64,000 bases of DNA, from NCBI RefSeq assembly GCF_001305595.1, contig NZ_CP012404.1, forward strand, positions 620,001 to 684,000. Reading direction: 5' to 3'. This stretch comes from Azospirillum thiophilum. Lineage in GTDB: Bacteria > Pseudomonadota > Alphaproteobacteria > Azospirillales > Azospirillaceae. Positions within the stretch are counted from its first letter, which is position 1. Each line of letters starts with the position of its first letter. The notes below the pieces were generated by a model, which was given only the letters and a program-made list of their open reading frames with translations, had not been told where the DNA came from and searched no databases. The position numbers and the translations under genes are program-made. Below, piece by piece: positions 49,845-58,902 of this stretch.

Positions 49845-50726
49845 ATGACCTATTCGCTGCCCCCCATCCTCGACATGCGCCTGCGCCCGCCGATTCCGGC
49901 CTGGACGCGTGGCAGCGTGTTCCGCACCGCGATGCACTATCCCCGGCATTTCTTCACCTTCAAGGGCGCCCGCTCCGCCTGGCTCGAATCGGTGGACGTG
50001 CTGTTCGAGGAGATGGAGTCCGCCGGCATCCGCTACGGCGTGCTGATGGGCCGCGCCTCGTCCGGTGCCGGCAATCTCGGCGGGGTCGCCAACAAGGAGA
50101 TCGTCGAGGCGGTCGCCCAATATCCCAACCGCTTCCTGGGATTCCTCGGCGTCGATCTCGACGACATCGAACAGGGGCTGGCGGAAATCCGCGAATTCGC
50201 CGGCGAGGCGAACATCAAGGGCATCTCCATCGAACCCGGCTCCGCCCGCGAACCGCGCTGGGCCGACGATCCCAGCCTGGAACCGATCTACGAGATCGCC
50301 CGCGAGTTCGACCTGCCGGTATCCATTTCGCTGTCCGGTCTGCTGTCGGCCTTGGCCGGGCACGACATCACATGGTCGCGGCCGGTGTCGATCCAGCGGG
50401 CGGCGCAGCGCCATCCCGACGTGAAATTCATCGTGTCCCACGCGGCCTGGCCCTACGCCGAGGAGATGGTCGTGGTGGCGCTGGCCTGCCCCAACATCTA
50501 CGTCTCGCCCGACCTCTACGCCGCCACCGCCGGAATGATCGGCGCCGACACCTATGTGAAGGGCGCCAATCTGTTCCTGGAGGACCGGACGCTGTTCGGC
50601 ACCGCCTATCCGGTGAAGGACATCCAGGAATCGCTGAGCGATTTCCTCCAGATGGGTTGGCGGCCGGAAATCGTTCCGAAGATCCTCTGGGGCAACGCCG
50701 CCAAGCTGCTGAAGATCGACGCCTGA
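49845..50726 (+). CDS. Amidohydrolase_2-like family protein
   Basis: TIM-barrel protein of 293 aa of the ACMSD/amidohydrolase_2 group, which hydrolyses or decarboxylates small organic acids. The N-terminal metal motif DxHxH is replaced by DMRLRPP, a variant seen in some catabolic members. The later His (IVSHAAWP) and Asp-bearing end (ILWGNAAKLL) are kept. GGAGG precedes the ATG. It stands at the head of a unit with the MmgE/PrpD, BCCP and carboxyltransferase genes. Whether it is a hydrolase, decarboxylase or lactonase is unsure. Confidence 0.8.
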   Translation: MTYSLPPILDMRLRPPIPAWTRGSVFRTAMHYPRHFFTFKGARSAWLESVDVLFEEMESAGIRYGVLMGRASSGAGNLGGVANKEIVEAVAQYPNRFLGFLGVDLDDIEQGLAEIREFAGEANIKGISIEPGSAREPRWADDPSLEPIYEIAREFDLPVSISLSGLLSALAGHDITWSRPVSIQRAAQRHPDVKFIVSHAAWPYAEEMVVVALACPNIYVSPDLYAATAGMIGADTYVKGANLFLEDRTLFGTAYPVKDIQESLSDFLQMGWRPEIVPKILWGNAAKLLKIDA

Positions 50727-50786
50727 CCGGCAGCCGGCCATTCCCATCATTCCCTGAAAACATCCACCTCCGGAGGATGGTTGTCC

Positions 50787-52142
50787 ATGGACATAACCCG
50801 CGGCATCGCCCGCAACGTCGCCGCCTCCACGATCGACGCGTTCCCGGACGAGGTGGTGGCGTACGCCAAGACGCTGACCATGAGCGCGTTCGGCGCCATG
50901 GTCGCGGGCGGCACCTGCACCGGCTCGGACATCGTCACCCGCTACGTCAAGCGGGCCGGCGGCACGCCCGAGGCGACCGTGTTCGGCGAGGACGTCCGCT
51001 TGCCGGTCGAGATGGCGGCCTTCGCCAACGCCACCTACGCCCACGCCACCGAATACGAGGACGACAGCTTTCCCGAAGCGGTGTCGAGCTACACCATCGT
51101 GCCGGTCGCGGTCGCGCTGGGCGAGCAGCTCGGCTCCAGCGGCCGCGACGTGCTGGCCGCCTTCGTCGCCGGTTACGAGACACAGGCCCGCATCGGCCTT
51201 GCCTGCCGCGAGGCGCGGCGGCTGGGCTACATGGTGCTCAGCCTTGCCGGTTCCATCGGCTGCGCCGCGACGGCGGCCCGGCTGTTCGGCCTGGACGCCG
51301 AGCGCACCGCCAACGCGCTCAGCATCGCGGCGTCGCAGGCGAGCGGCGTCGGCTATCAGACCGGCACCATGGCCCACATCGTCGAGATGGGCTTTTCGGC
51401 GCGGAACGGGCTGACCGCCGCGCTGCTGGCCCGCGACGGCTTCACCGGCCAGCCGGACGTGCTGGAAGCGCCGCGCGGCCTCTTCGCGATGATCACCGCC
51501 GGCAAGATCGAGGCGCCGGAGCGCATTCTGGCCGATTGGGGCCGCCCCTATCGCATCCTGGAGGTCGGCATCAAGGAGTTCCCCTGCTGCTATCACCTTC
51601 AGCGCATCATCGAGACGACGATGGAACTGCGGTCCGAGGGCATCGCCGCCGCCGACGTCGAACGGGTCGAGGTCGAGGTCAACGCCTTCTTCCCGACGGT
51701 GGTGCAGCATCTGGAACCGCATGACGAGCTTCAGGCCCAATTCAGCCTGCCGCACGCCGTCGCCGCCGCCTTTCTGGATCCGCGCGTGCTGCCCGCCAGC
51801 TTCGCGCGCGAGCGGATCGAGGATCCGGCGGTCCGCGACTTCCGCAGCCGCGTCGCCATGGTGGTTCGCGAGGATTGGGGCTGGGCGCCCACCGGCTGGA
51901 CACCGCGCCTCACCTACCGCCTGCGCGACGGCCGGGTGATCGTGCGCGAACCGCCGGGATCGCGCGGGCAGCCGCCGAACCTGCTGTCCTTCGACGAGGC
52001 GATACCCAAATACCGCGGCTGCGTCGAAGGGCGCATCGCCGAGGAGTCCATCGTCGAATCGCTGGCGATCCTGCGCGATCTGGAACGCTGCGCCGATGTT
52101 TCCGCCCTGGCGCGCGCCGTAAGCCGCCCCGGCTTCCGCTGA
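50787..52142 (+). CDS. MmgE/PrpD family dehydratase-like protein
   Basis: All-helical two-domain protein of about 451 aa of the 2-methylcitrate dehydratase/cis-aconitate decarboxylase superfamily. It has the family stretch FANATYAHATEYEDDSFPEAVSS (residues about 75-97), GYETQARIG and the later FPCCYHLQR. It would add or remove water, or decarboxylate, a tricarboxylate-like acid. ATG is chosen ten bases after GGAGG. It lies 60 bases after the amidohydrolase gene. Confidence 0.88.
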   Translation: MDITRGIARNVAASTIDAFPDEVVAYAKTLTMSAFGAMVAGGTCTGSDIVTRYVKRAGGTPEATVFGEDVRLPVEMAAFANATYAHATEYEDDSFPEAVSSYTIVPVAVALGEQLGSSGRDVLAAFVAGYETQARIGLACREARRLGYMVLSLAGSIGCAATAARLFGLDAERTANALSIAASQASGVGYQTGTMAHIVEMGFSARNGLTAALLARDGFTGQPDVLEAPRGLFAMITAGKIEAPERILADWGRPYRILEVGIKEFPCCYHLQRIIETTMELRSEGIAAADVERVEVEVNAFFPTVVQHLEPHDELQAQFSLPHAVAAAFLDPRVLPASFARERIEDPAVRDFRSRVAMVVREDWGWAPTGWTPRLTYRLRDGRVIVREPPGSRGQPPNLLSFDEAIPKYRGCVEGRIAEESIVESLAILRDLERCADVSALARAVSRPGFR

Positions 52143-52190
52143 TCCGGCGCCGGCTTCCCTTCTCCGAACAAGAACCGTCGCGAGACCACC

Positions 52191-52736
52191 ATGCCTGCAT
52201 CGGATTTCACCCACGACGACGTGACGCGGATGCTCCGCCTGATCGACGACGCCTCCGACATCGAACTGCGGATCGAGGTCGGCGACATGAAGCTGCACAT
52301 GCGCAAATTCAGCGGCGCGTCACCATCCCCGTCCCCGTCTCCGGCTGCGGCTGCGGCTGCGGCCCCGGCGCTGGAGACGCCGCAACCCTTCGCCGCCCCG
52401 GCCGCGCTCCAACCGGCGCCATCCGCGCCGCCGCCAACTCGGGCCGCGCCCGCCGCCGCCAAGCCGGATGAGGGGCTGATCGCCGTGCGGGCGCCGATGC
52501 TCGGCCGTTTCTACCGCACCCCGTCGCCGAGCGAGCCGCCCTTCGTCGAGGTCGGCACCCATGTCGAACCGGACGACACCCTGTGTCTGGTCGAGGTGAT
52601 GAAACTGTTCAACACGGTGCCGGCCGGCGTGCGCGGCACGGTGACGGCCTTCCTGGTCGAACACAACGCGATGGTCGAGGAGGACCAGATCCTCGTCACC
52701 ATCCGCCCCGACGCCCCCGCCGCGAGGACGTCATGA
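52191..52736 (+). CDS. accB: Biotin carboxyl carrier protein, AccB-like
   Basis: A 181-aa carrier with three parts: an AccB-like N-terminal helix-strand (RMLRLIDDASDIELRIEVGD), a Pro/Ser/Ala-rich swinging linker (residues 42-90), and a biotinyl domain with the EVMKLFN target (Lys is biotinylated) and the thumb-like insertion PSEPPFVEVGTHVEPDD. It overlaps the following carboxyltransferase gene by ATGA, so its partner is that enzyme. It may be a pathway-specific paralogue of housekeeping AccB, so the symbol marks only the type. Confidence 0.88.
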   Translation: MPASDFTHDDVTRMLRLIDDASDIELRIEVGDMKLHMRKFSGASPSPSPSPAAAAAAAPALETPQPFAAPAALQPAPSAPPPTRAAPAAAKPDEGLIAVRAPMLGRFYRTPSPSEPPFVEVGTHVEPDDTLCLVEVMKLFNTVPAGVRGTVTAFLVEHNAMVEEDQILVTIRPDAPAARTS

Positions 52737-54241
52737 CCGCCCGCCAGCCCAGCTTCGCCCCCCTGCATCCGGCCGCCCGCGACGCGGGGGAGGTGCAGAT
52801 CGTCGACACCACGCTGCGCGACGCGCAGCAATGCCTGTGGACCACCCGCATGACGGCGGGGATGATGCTGCCGATCGCCGACGCGATGGAGCGGGCGAAC
52901 TTCGCCATGATCGACTTCATGGCGCCGGTGCAGTTCGACGTCTGCGTCCGTTACCTGAAGGAAGACCCGTGGGAGAAGGCCCGCTTCTTCCGCTCGAAGT
53001 TCCAGCGCACCCCGCTGCGCGGCTATTGCCGCAGCAAGAGCCTGCTCGGCTTCAGCCTGGTTCCCGACGACATCGTGGAATTGTGGATCGAACGGCTGTG
53101 CGCCAACGGCTTCAGCGTCGTCGGCACGCTCGACGCCCTGTTCGACATCGACAACATGGTGCTCAGCCTGCGCAAGGCGAAGCGGATGGGGATGTGGGCG
53201 GTCGGCGCCCTGGTCTTCTGCGAAAGCCCGCTGCACACCGACGACCTCTACGCCCGCACCGCGCGGGCGCTGATCGAGAAGGCCGACGTCGACGCGATCA
53301 TGATCAAGGATTCCGGCGCGCTGCTGACGCCGGACCGCATCCGCACGCTGGTCCCGGCGCTGAAGGCGGTGATGGGGTCGCGCCCGCTGGAGCTGCACAG
53401 CCATTGCAACACCGGGCTGGCCCCGCTGGTCTATCTGGAAGGGGCGCGCCTGGGCGTCGACCAGTTGCACACCTCCATCGCGCCGCTCGCCAGCGGTCCG
53501 GCCCAACCGTCGGTGCAGGGAACCCTGCGCAACCTGGATCTGGCCGGATGGAAGACCATGGTCGACCGGCCGGCGGTGGACGAGATCAGCGCCTATCTGG
53601 AGGATCTGGCCGCCCAGGAAGGTTTCCCGGTCGGACGGCCGATGGAGTATGATTCCTTCCATTACCGCCACCAGATGCCTGGCGGCATGCTCGCCAACTG
53701 GCGGTTCCAGCTTCGCCAGAACGGGCTGGAGCACCGTTTCGACGAGATCCTGTACGAGGTCGCCCGCGTGCGCGAGGAGTTGGCCTGGCCGATCATGGTG
53801 ACGCCTTTCGCGCAGATCATCGCGGTGCAGGCGATGCTGAACGTCGTCCATGGCGAGCGGTACCGCGTGGTGCCCGACGAGGTGAAGATGTACGCGCTCG
53901 GGCATTTCGGCCGGCTGCTGGCGCCGGTGGCGCCCGACGTGCTCGACCGCATCGTCGCCAACGGGTCGCCGAAGATCCCGCTGACGCCGGAACCCCTGCC
54001 GCCGGCCCTGCCGGAGTTGCGGCGGAAATACCCGAACGCCAGCGACGACGAGCGCCTGCTGCGCTTCATGTTCGCGGGCGACGAGGTCGGGGAGATGATC
54101 GCCGCCGGACCGCTGCGGACCGGGCCGGTGTTGCGGCAACCGCTCGAACGGCTGTTGAGCGCCTTGCTCGACCGCCCGGCGGTGAAGCATTTCCAGGTGG
54201 AAAAGGGGGCGTCCCGGTTCAGCCTCTCACGGTCGGCGTGA
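52733..54241 (+). CDS. PycB/transcarboxylase-5S-like carboxyltransferase
   Basis: TIM-barrel carboxyltransferase of 502 aa related to pyruvate carboxylase, oxaloacetate decarboxylase alpha and transcarboxylase 5S. It has the metal-ligand motif VDTTLRDAQQ, the carbamylated/active Lys in IMIKDSGALLTP, the His-x-His motif ELHSHCNTG, and EVKMYALGHFG near the end. These enzymes act on keto acids, not CoA esters. No biotinyl domain is attached; the carrier is the gene it overlaps. Substrate unknown; its sequence differs from standard PycB at several places (CLWTTRM). Confidence 0.85.
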   Translation: MTARQPSFAPLHPAARDAGEVQIVDTTLRDAQQCLWTTRMTAGMMLPIADAMERANFAMIDFMAPVQFDVCVRYLKEDPWEKARFFRSKFQRTPLRGYCRSKSLLGFSLVPDDIVELWIERLCANGFSVVGTLDALFDIDNMVLSLRKAKRMGMWAVGALVFCESPLHTDDLYARTARALIEKADVDAIMIKDSGALLTPDRIRTLVPALKAVMGSRPLELHSHCNTGLAPLVYLEGARLGVDQLHTSIAPLASGPAQPSVQGTLRNLDLAGWKTMVDRPAVDEISAYLEDLAAQEGFPVGRPMEYDSFHYRHQMPGGMLANWRFQLRQNGLEHRFDEILYEVARVREELAWPIMVTPFAQIIAVQAMLNVVHGERYRVVPDEVKMYALGHFGRLLAPVAPDVLDRIVANGSPKIPLTPEPLPPALPELRRKYPNASDDERLLRFMFAGDEVGEMIAAGPLRTGPVLRQPLERLLSALLDRPAVKHFQVEKGASRFSLSRSA

Positions 54242-54266
54242 CGACGCGCCGGATGCTCTCCCCATG

Positions 54267-54295
54267 ATGGTGCAACCACGCTATGGTGCGGCCAC
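54267..54295. promoter_or_regulatory. GntR operator candidate, direct repeat
   Basis: Two 13-base repeats ATGGTGCAACCAC (54267-54279) and ATGGTGCGGCCAC (54283-54295) lie 18-47 bases before the gntR start. The first contains the exact FadR/GntR-type form TGGT-N3-ACCA. It would suit autoregulation. Confidence 0.5.
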
Positions 54296-54313
54296 TCAAC
54301 CTGATGAATCGCG

Positions 54314-55126
54314 ATGACGACCGACCCACCTTCCGACATCGGGGCCGCGCCGGCCAAGCGCCCCGGACGCCGCGCCCAACGCGCGGTGATCATGAGCACC
54401 GACGGCTCGCGCCCGCTCTACAAGGAGGTGAAGCTCGCCATCACGCGGATCCTGAGCGCCGGGGAGGTCGGCGGCGGCGACGCGATTCCGACGGAGAAGC
54501 AACTCTCCGAACGCTTCGGCGTCAGCGTCGGCACCATCCGCAAGGCCATCGACGAGCTGGTGGCGGAACGCGTTCTGATCCGCCAGCAGGGACGGGGAAC
54601 CTTCCTCGCCCCGCTCAGTCCGGAGCGGATGCTGAACTATTTCTGGCACATCGTCCGCAAGGACGGAACGCGCGAGGTGCCCATCGTCCAGACGCTCGGC
54701 TTCCAGGGCGTTCCGGCGGACGCGGAGACGGCGGCGCGGCTCGGCATCCCGCCGGGCGCCGGGATCTTCCGCATCCGCAACCTGCTGCTGCTGGGCGGCG
54801 AACCGGTCATCATCGACGACATCCGGATCGCCCAGGCGATGTTTCCCGGACTGACCGAGGCCGATTTCGTCTCGCGCGACACCACGGTCTACGGACTCTA
54901 TCAGAGCCGGTTCAACGTCAGCGTGCTCAAGGCGTTCGACCGTCTGTCCGCCGTCGCCGCCGATCCGGCCTCGGCCAAGCAGTTGGGCGTCGCCCTCAGC
55001 ACGCCGCTGCTGCAAATCGACCGCATCGCGCTGACCTTCGAGGACCGGCCGGTGGAAAGCCGCCGTTCGCTGCTGCTCACCGACCGCTACGAGTATCACA
55101 ACGCGCTGACGTCCGAAGAGCACTGA
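54314..55126 (+). CDS. GntR-family regulator, HutC/UTRA type
   Basis: Transcription factor of 270 aa. After a basic tail of about 25 residues come the winged helix (PLYKEVKLAITRIL, KQLSERFGVSVGTIRKAID, RQQGRGTFLA) and a UTRA effector domain ending in DRIALTFEDRPVESRR and TDRYEYHNAL. UTRA regulators respond to small metabolites. It sits between the carboxyltransferase and biotin carboxylase genes and is the likely regulator of the block from 49845 to 58902. The TGGT-type repeat is just upstream. Confidence 0.93.
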   Translation: MTTDPPSDIGAAPAKRPGRRAQRAVIMSTDGSRPLYKEVKLAITRILSAGEVGGGDAIPTEKQLSERFGVSVGTIRKAIDELVAERVLIRQQGRGTFLAPLSPERMLNYFWHIVRKDGTREVPIVQTLGFQGVPADAETAARLGIPPGAGIFRIRNLLLLGGEPVIIDDIRIAQAMFPGLTEADFVSRDTTVYGLYQSRFNVSVLKAFDRLSAVAADPASAKQLGVALSTPLLQIDRIALTFEDRPVESRRSLLLTDRYEYHNALTSEEH

Positions 55127-55181
55127 CGGGCGGCCAGGGGCTCCGCCGGCGGCGGACAGGGGCCTCGTTGACCGTCCGCCA

Positions 55182-55198
55182 AAACATATATATGATTT
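55182..55198. promoter_or_regulatory. Shared AATCATATAT motif, biotin carboxylase promoter copy
   Basis: AAACATATATATGATTT stands in the 157-base gap between the gntR and biotin carboxylase genes and differs from the copy at 45169 at one of its first ten bases. The gap is otherwise empty. Confidence 0.4.
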
Positions 55199-55283
55199 AA
55201 ATGTATTGGCGCGGCGCGATGCAGCTTTCCAGCCGGCCGCACCCGCCCGCCGATCCGAACAACCGATCGAAAAGGGGAAACGC

Positions 55284-56654
55284 ATGCCCATTCGGCGAAT
55301 CCTGGTGGCGAACCGGGGCGAGATCGCGTTGCGCGTCATCCGCGCCTGCCGCGATCTCGGCATCGAAGCGGTCCAGGTCCATTCCTCGGCGGATCAGGAT
55401 TCGCTTCCCGTACGGCTGGCCGACGCCTCCGTGTGCATCGGCGGGCCGTCCGCGACGGAAAGCTATCTGAACGTCGATGCGCTCATCGACGCGGCGATGC
55501 GGACCGGCTGCGACGCGGTTCATCCCGGCTACGGCTTCCTGTCCGAGAATGCGGGCTTCGCGCGGACCTGCGAGGAGCGCGGGCTGGTCTTCATCGGGCC
55601 GAATCCGGCGGTGATCGATGCCATGGGCGACAAGGCGGCGGCGCGGCGCATCGCGGTGGAGGCCGGCGTCCCGGTGTCGCCCGGCTCGCCCGACCCGGTG
55701 TCCGGCGCCGACGAAGCCGCCGCCATCGCCGGCAAGGTCGGCTACCCGGTCCTGATCAAGGCGTCGGCCGGCGGCGGCGGGCGCGGCATGCGGGTGGTGG
55801 CCGACGAAGCCGCCCTGCGCGACACGCTGGAACGCGCCTCGGCCGAGGCCGCCGCCTCCTTCGGCAACGGCGCCGTCTACATCGAGAAATATCTGCCGCG
55901 CGTCCGTCACGTCGAGGTGCAGGTGATGGGCGACGGCGACCATGTCGTCCACATGGGCGAGCGGGATTGCAGCGTCCAGCGCCGCCATCAGAAACTGGTC
56001 GAGGAAAGCCCGTCCCCCGGCATTTCCAGCGACCTGCGCCGCCGCATCACCGAATCCGCCTGCGCGCTGGCCCGCCATGTGCGCTACCGCAGCGCCGGCA
56101 CCCTGGAATTCATCGTCGACGCCGACAGCGAGGAGTTCTTCTTCATCGAGATGAACACCCGCATCCAGGTCGAGCATCCGGTGACGGAGGCGGTGACCGG
56201 CCTCGATCTGGTCAAGCTCCAGATCATCGTCGCCGACACCGGAATCCTGCCGCTGCGCCAGGAGGACGTCCACTTCTCGGGTCACGCCATCGAATGCCGG
56301 ATCAACGCCGAGGATCCGGACAAGGGCTTCCTGCCGAAACCCGGCGTGCTGAAGGACTTCCATGCGCCGGCCGGGCCGGGCATCCGGGTCGACAGCCACG
56401 CCTACCCCGGCTACGCCCTGCCGCCCTATTACGACAGCCTGCTGGCCAAGATCGTCAGCTGGGGCCGCACCCGCGAGGAAGCCATCGCCCGCATGCGCCG
56501 GGCGCTGGCCGAAACCCGCGTGGAGGGCGTGCCGACGACCATCGGCTTCCACCAGCGGCTGCTGTCCGACGACCGGTTCCTCGCCGGGGCGGTCCACACC
56601 CGTTACGTCCGTGAAACGATGTGGGCCGGACATCCCATGCAGCACATGCTGTAA
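55284..56654 (+). CDS. accC: Biotin carboxylase subunit (AccC-type)
   Basis: ATP-grasp enzyme of 456 aa that carboxylates biotin on a carrier protein with ATP and bicarbonate. It starts RRILVANRGEIALRVIRACR; the ATP-binding Gly-rich loop is ASAGGGGRGMRVV, and the active-site segment EMNTRIQVEHPVTE is intact. The length is that of AccC, without BCCP fusion. ATG follows AAGGGGAAA; the upstream extension of the frame is not conserved in character. As the only biotin carboxylase here it may serve both carriers (43868 and 52191). Confidence 0.93.
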   Translation: MPIRRILVANRGEIALRVIRACRDLGIEAVQVHSSADQDSLPVRLADASVCIGGPSATESYLNVDALIDAAMRTGCDAVHPGYGFLSENAGFARTCEERGLVFIGPNPAVIDAMGDKAAARRIAVEAGVPVSPGSPDPVSGADEAAAIAGKVGYPVLIKASAGGGGRGMRVVADEAALRDTLERASAEAAASFGNGAVYIEKYLPRVRHVEVQVMGDGDHVVHMGERDCSVQRRHQKLVEESPSPGISSDLRRRITESACALARHVRYRSAGTLEFIVDADSEEFFFIEMNTRIQVEHPVTEAVTGLDLVKLQIIVADTGILPLRQEDVHFSGHAIECRINAEDPDKGFLPKPGVLKDFHAPAGPGIRVDSHAYPGYALPPYYDSLLAKIVSWGRTREEAIARMRRALAETRVEGVPTTIGFHQRLLSDDRFLAGAVHTRYVRETMWAGHPMQHML

Positions 56655-56689
56655 GGCGCGCCCTTCGTCACCAGAGCATTGGAAACGGC

Positions 56690-57412
56690 ATGACCGTGCA
56701 TGAACAGATCGGCCGCGCCCGCGCGGCCGGCGCCGGTTCTCTCGACGAGGCGACCGGCAAGGACATTCTGGCCTCCTATGGGATCGCCGTGCCCCGGCAC
56801 CGGATCGTGCGCGACTCGGCCGAACTGCGCGACGCGGCGCTGGCGCTGGAACCGCCCTTCGTCCTGAAGGTCGTTTCCTCGGCGATCCTGCACAAGAGCG
56901 ACGTCGGTGGCGTCCGGCTCGGCCTGCGCGACGCCGACGAGGCGGCGGCGGCGCTCGACGCGATGGCCGAAGCGCTCGCCGCGCACGGCCTGAGCGCCGA
57001 CCGCTGGCTGCTGGAGGAGATGGTGCCGCCCGGCCAGGAACTGGTGATCGGCGGGCTGACCGATCCGCAATTCGGCCCGATGGTGATGGTCGGGCTTGGC
57101 GGCATCTTCATCGAGGTGCTGAAGGACGTCTCCTTCCGCATTTGCCCGATCACCCGCCGCGACGCCGTCGAGATGCTGGACGAGTTGAAGGGGGCGCCGC
57201 TGCTGCGCGGCGCGCGCGGGCGTCCGCCGGTCGACACCGACGCCGTCCTGGACGCGCTGATGCGGATCGGCGGCCCGGACGGGCTGCTGATGAGCCACGC
57301 CGACGCCCTCGCCGAACTCGACATCAACCCGCTGATCGCCACGCCGCGGGGTGCCTTCGCGGCGGATGCCCGCTTCATCCTACGACCCGCCGACGCTTCA
57401 TGGAGCGCGTGA
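56690..57412 (+). CDS. Acyl-CoA synthetase (ADP-forming) beta subunit, ATP-grasp
   Basis: ATP-grasp_5 protein of 240 aa, the nucleotide-binding subunit of an NDP-forming acyl-CoA synthetase. It begins with the family segment ILASYGIAVPRHR, followed by FVLKVVSSAILHKSDVGGVRLGL, LLEEMVPPGQELVIGGL and, near the end, DINPLIA. The separate subunit (not fused to alpha) is like archaeal ACD. It ends in an overlap with the alpha gene (TGATG). Confidence 0.9.
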   Translation: MTVHEQIGRARAAGAGSLDEATGKDILASYGIAVPRHRIVRDSAELRDAALALEPPFVLKVVSSAILHKSDVGGVRLGLRDADEAAAALDAMAEALAAHGLSADRWLLEEMVPPGQELVIGGLTDPQFGPMVMVGLGGIFIEVLKDVSFRICPITRRDAVEMLDELKGAPLLRGARGRPPVDTDAVLDALMRIGGPDGLLMSHADALAELDINPLIATPRGAFAADARFILRPADASWSA

Positions 57413-58902
57413 TGCCCCCCTTCGCGAACACATCGGCTCTCGAGAGCTTCCGCCCGCTGTTCCATCCCCGCTCCATCGCCGTGGTCGGCGCGTCGGCGTC
57501 GTCGGTGTCGGGCGGCAACCGCTTCATCCGCCATCTGAAGGCGTTCGGCTACCAGGGGCGGATCCTGCCGGTCCATCCCTCGGCCGAGCGCATCGAGGAT
57601 CTGCCGGCCATCCGCTCCCTGGCCGATCTGGACGAACCCGTCGATTATGCCTATGTCGCCGTCGCCGCCGACGCGGTGCCGGGGGTTCTGGCCTCGGGCC
57701 GGGGCAAGCTGCGCGTCGCCCAGGTGATGTCCAGCGGCTTCGGCGAAATCGATGGCGGGCAGGCGATGGAGGACAGGCTGGTCGCGGCGGCGCGCGAAGC
57801 GGGAATCCGCGTCGTCGGCCCCAATTGCCTCGGCGTCCATTCGCCCCGCGCCCGCGTGACCTTCACCGAACGGACCGGCCCCGAACCGGGTCGGATCGGA
57901 ATCGTCTGCCAAAGCGGCGGGCTGGGCATCGACATCCTGCGCCGGGGGCGCGGCCGGGGGCTGCGCTTCAGCGGCCTCGTCACCGTCGGCAACTGCGCGG
58001 ACGTCAGCGCGGCCGAGATCGTGCAGTATTTCGCCGAGAGCGACGACACCGACGTCATCGGCCTCTATGTCGAGGGGGTGAGGGACGGGCGCCGGCTGTT
58101 CGAGACGCTGCGCGCGAACAGCACCAAGCCGGTCGTCATCCTGAAGGGCGGGCGCACCGACCAGGGCCGTGCGGCGGCGGCATCCCACACCGGGTCGCTG
58201 GTCGGCAGCGACCACGCCTGGGTGGCGCTGGCGCGGCAGACCGGCGCGGTGCTGGCCGACACGCTGGATGCCTTCCTCGACACGCTGCTGGTCTTCCAAT
58301 GCCTGACGCCGGCGGCGGTGCCGACCCGGCGGGTCGTGCTGTTCGGCAATGGCGGCGGCACCAGCGTGCTCGGCAGCGACGCCTTCAGCCGTGCCGGGTT
58401 CGACGTGCCGCGCCTGCCCGACGACATCGTGGCGGCGTTGACGGCGTTGGAGCTGCCCGCCGGATCCAGCGTACGCAACCCGATCGACACGCCGGCCGGC
58501 GCGCTTCAGAAGGACGAGGGGCGGCTGTTTCCCCGCATCCTCGACGTGGTCGGCGGCAGCGGTGCGCTGGACGCGCTGGTCGTGCACATCAACATGACGG
58601 TGGTGTTGAGCTTCAGGCATGTCGACATGCTCGGCAATCTGGTCGACGCCGCGCTTCGTGCCAAGGCCGACGGCTTCGCGCCGCATCTGGCGCTGGTGCT
58701 GCGCTCCGACGGCGAACCGGACGTCGAGGAGAAGAAGCGCGACTATCGCGCGCGCGCCGTCGCCGCAGGGATACCCATCTTCGACGAGCTGGCTTCGGCG
58801 GCGGCGTCGCTCGCCGGGTTGCGGCTGGTGGAAGCGTTCCGCGCCGGCCTTGACGGACAAATCGGCGGGCGGACGGTGTCCCGACGCAGCGCCGCACCGT
58901 AG
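57412..58902 (+). CDS. Acyl-CoA synthetase (ADP-forming) alpha subunit
   Basis: A 496-aa subunit with an N-terminal CoA-binding domain (FRPLFHPRSIAVVGASAS, VVGPNCLGVHSP) and two succinyl-CoA-ligase-like domains. The phospho-His used in ADP-forming ligases is in AAASHTGSLVGSD. With the beta subunit it converts an organic acid, ATP and CoA to acyl-CoA, or the reverse with ATP gain. The ATG after GGAG (spacing six) is chosen; an ATG four codons earlier exists. The unit ends here, 209 bases before the efflux operon. Confidence 0.92.
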   Translation: MPPFANTSALESFRPLFHPRSIAVVGASASSVSGGNRFIRHLKAFGYQGRILPVHPSAERIEDLPAIRSLADLDEPVDYAYVAVAADAVPGVLASGRGKLRVAQVMSSGFGEIDGGQAMEDRLVAAAREAGIRVVGPNCLGVHSPRARVTFTERTGPEPGRIGIVCQSGGLGIDILRRGRGRGLRFSGLVTVGNCADVSAAEIVQYFAESDDTDVIGLYVEGVRDGRRLFETLRANSTKPVVILKGGRTDQGRAAAASHTGSLVGSDHAWVALARQTGAVLADTLDAFLDTLLVFQCLTPAAVPTRRVVLFGNGGGTSVLGSDAFSRAGFDVPRLPDDIVAALTALELPAGSSVRNPIDTPAGALQKDEGRLFPRILDVVGGSGALDALVVHINMTVVLSFRHVDMLGNLVDAALRAKADGFAPHLALVLRSDGEPDVEEKKRDYRARAVAAGIPIFDELASAAASLAGLRLVEAFRAGLDGQIGGRTVSRRSAAP

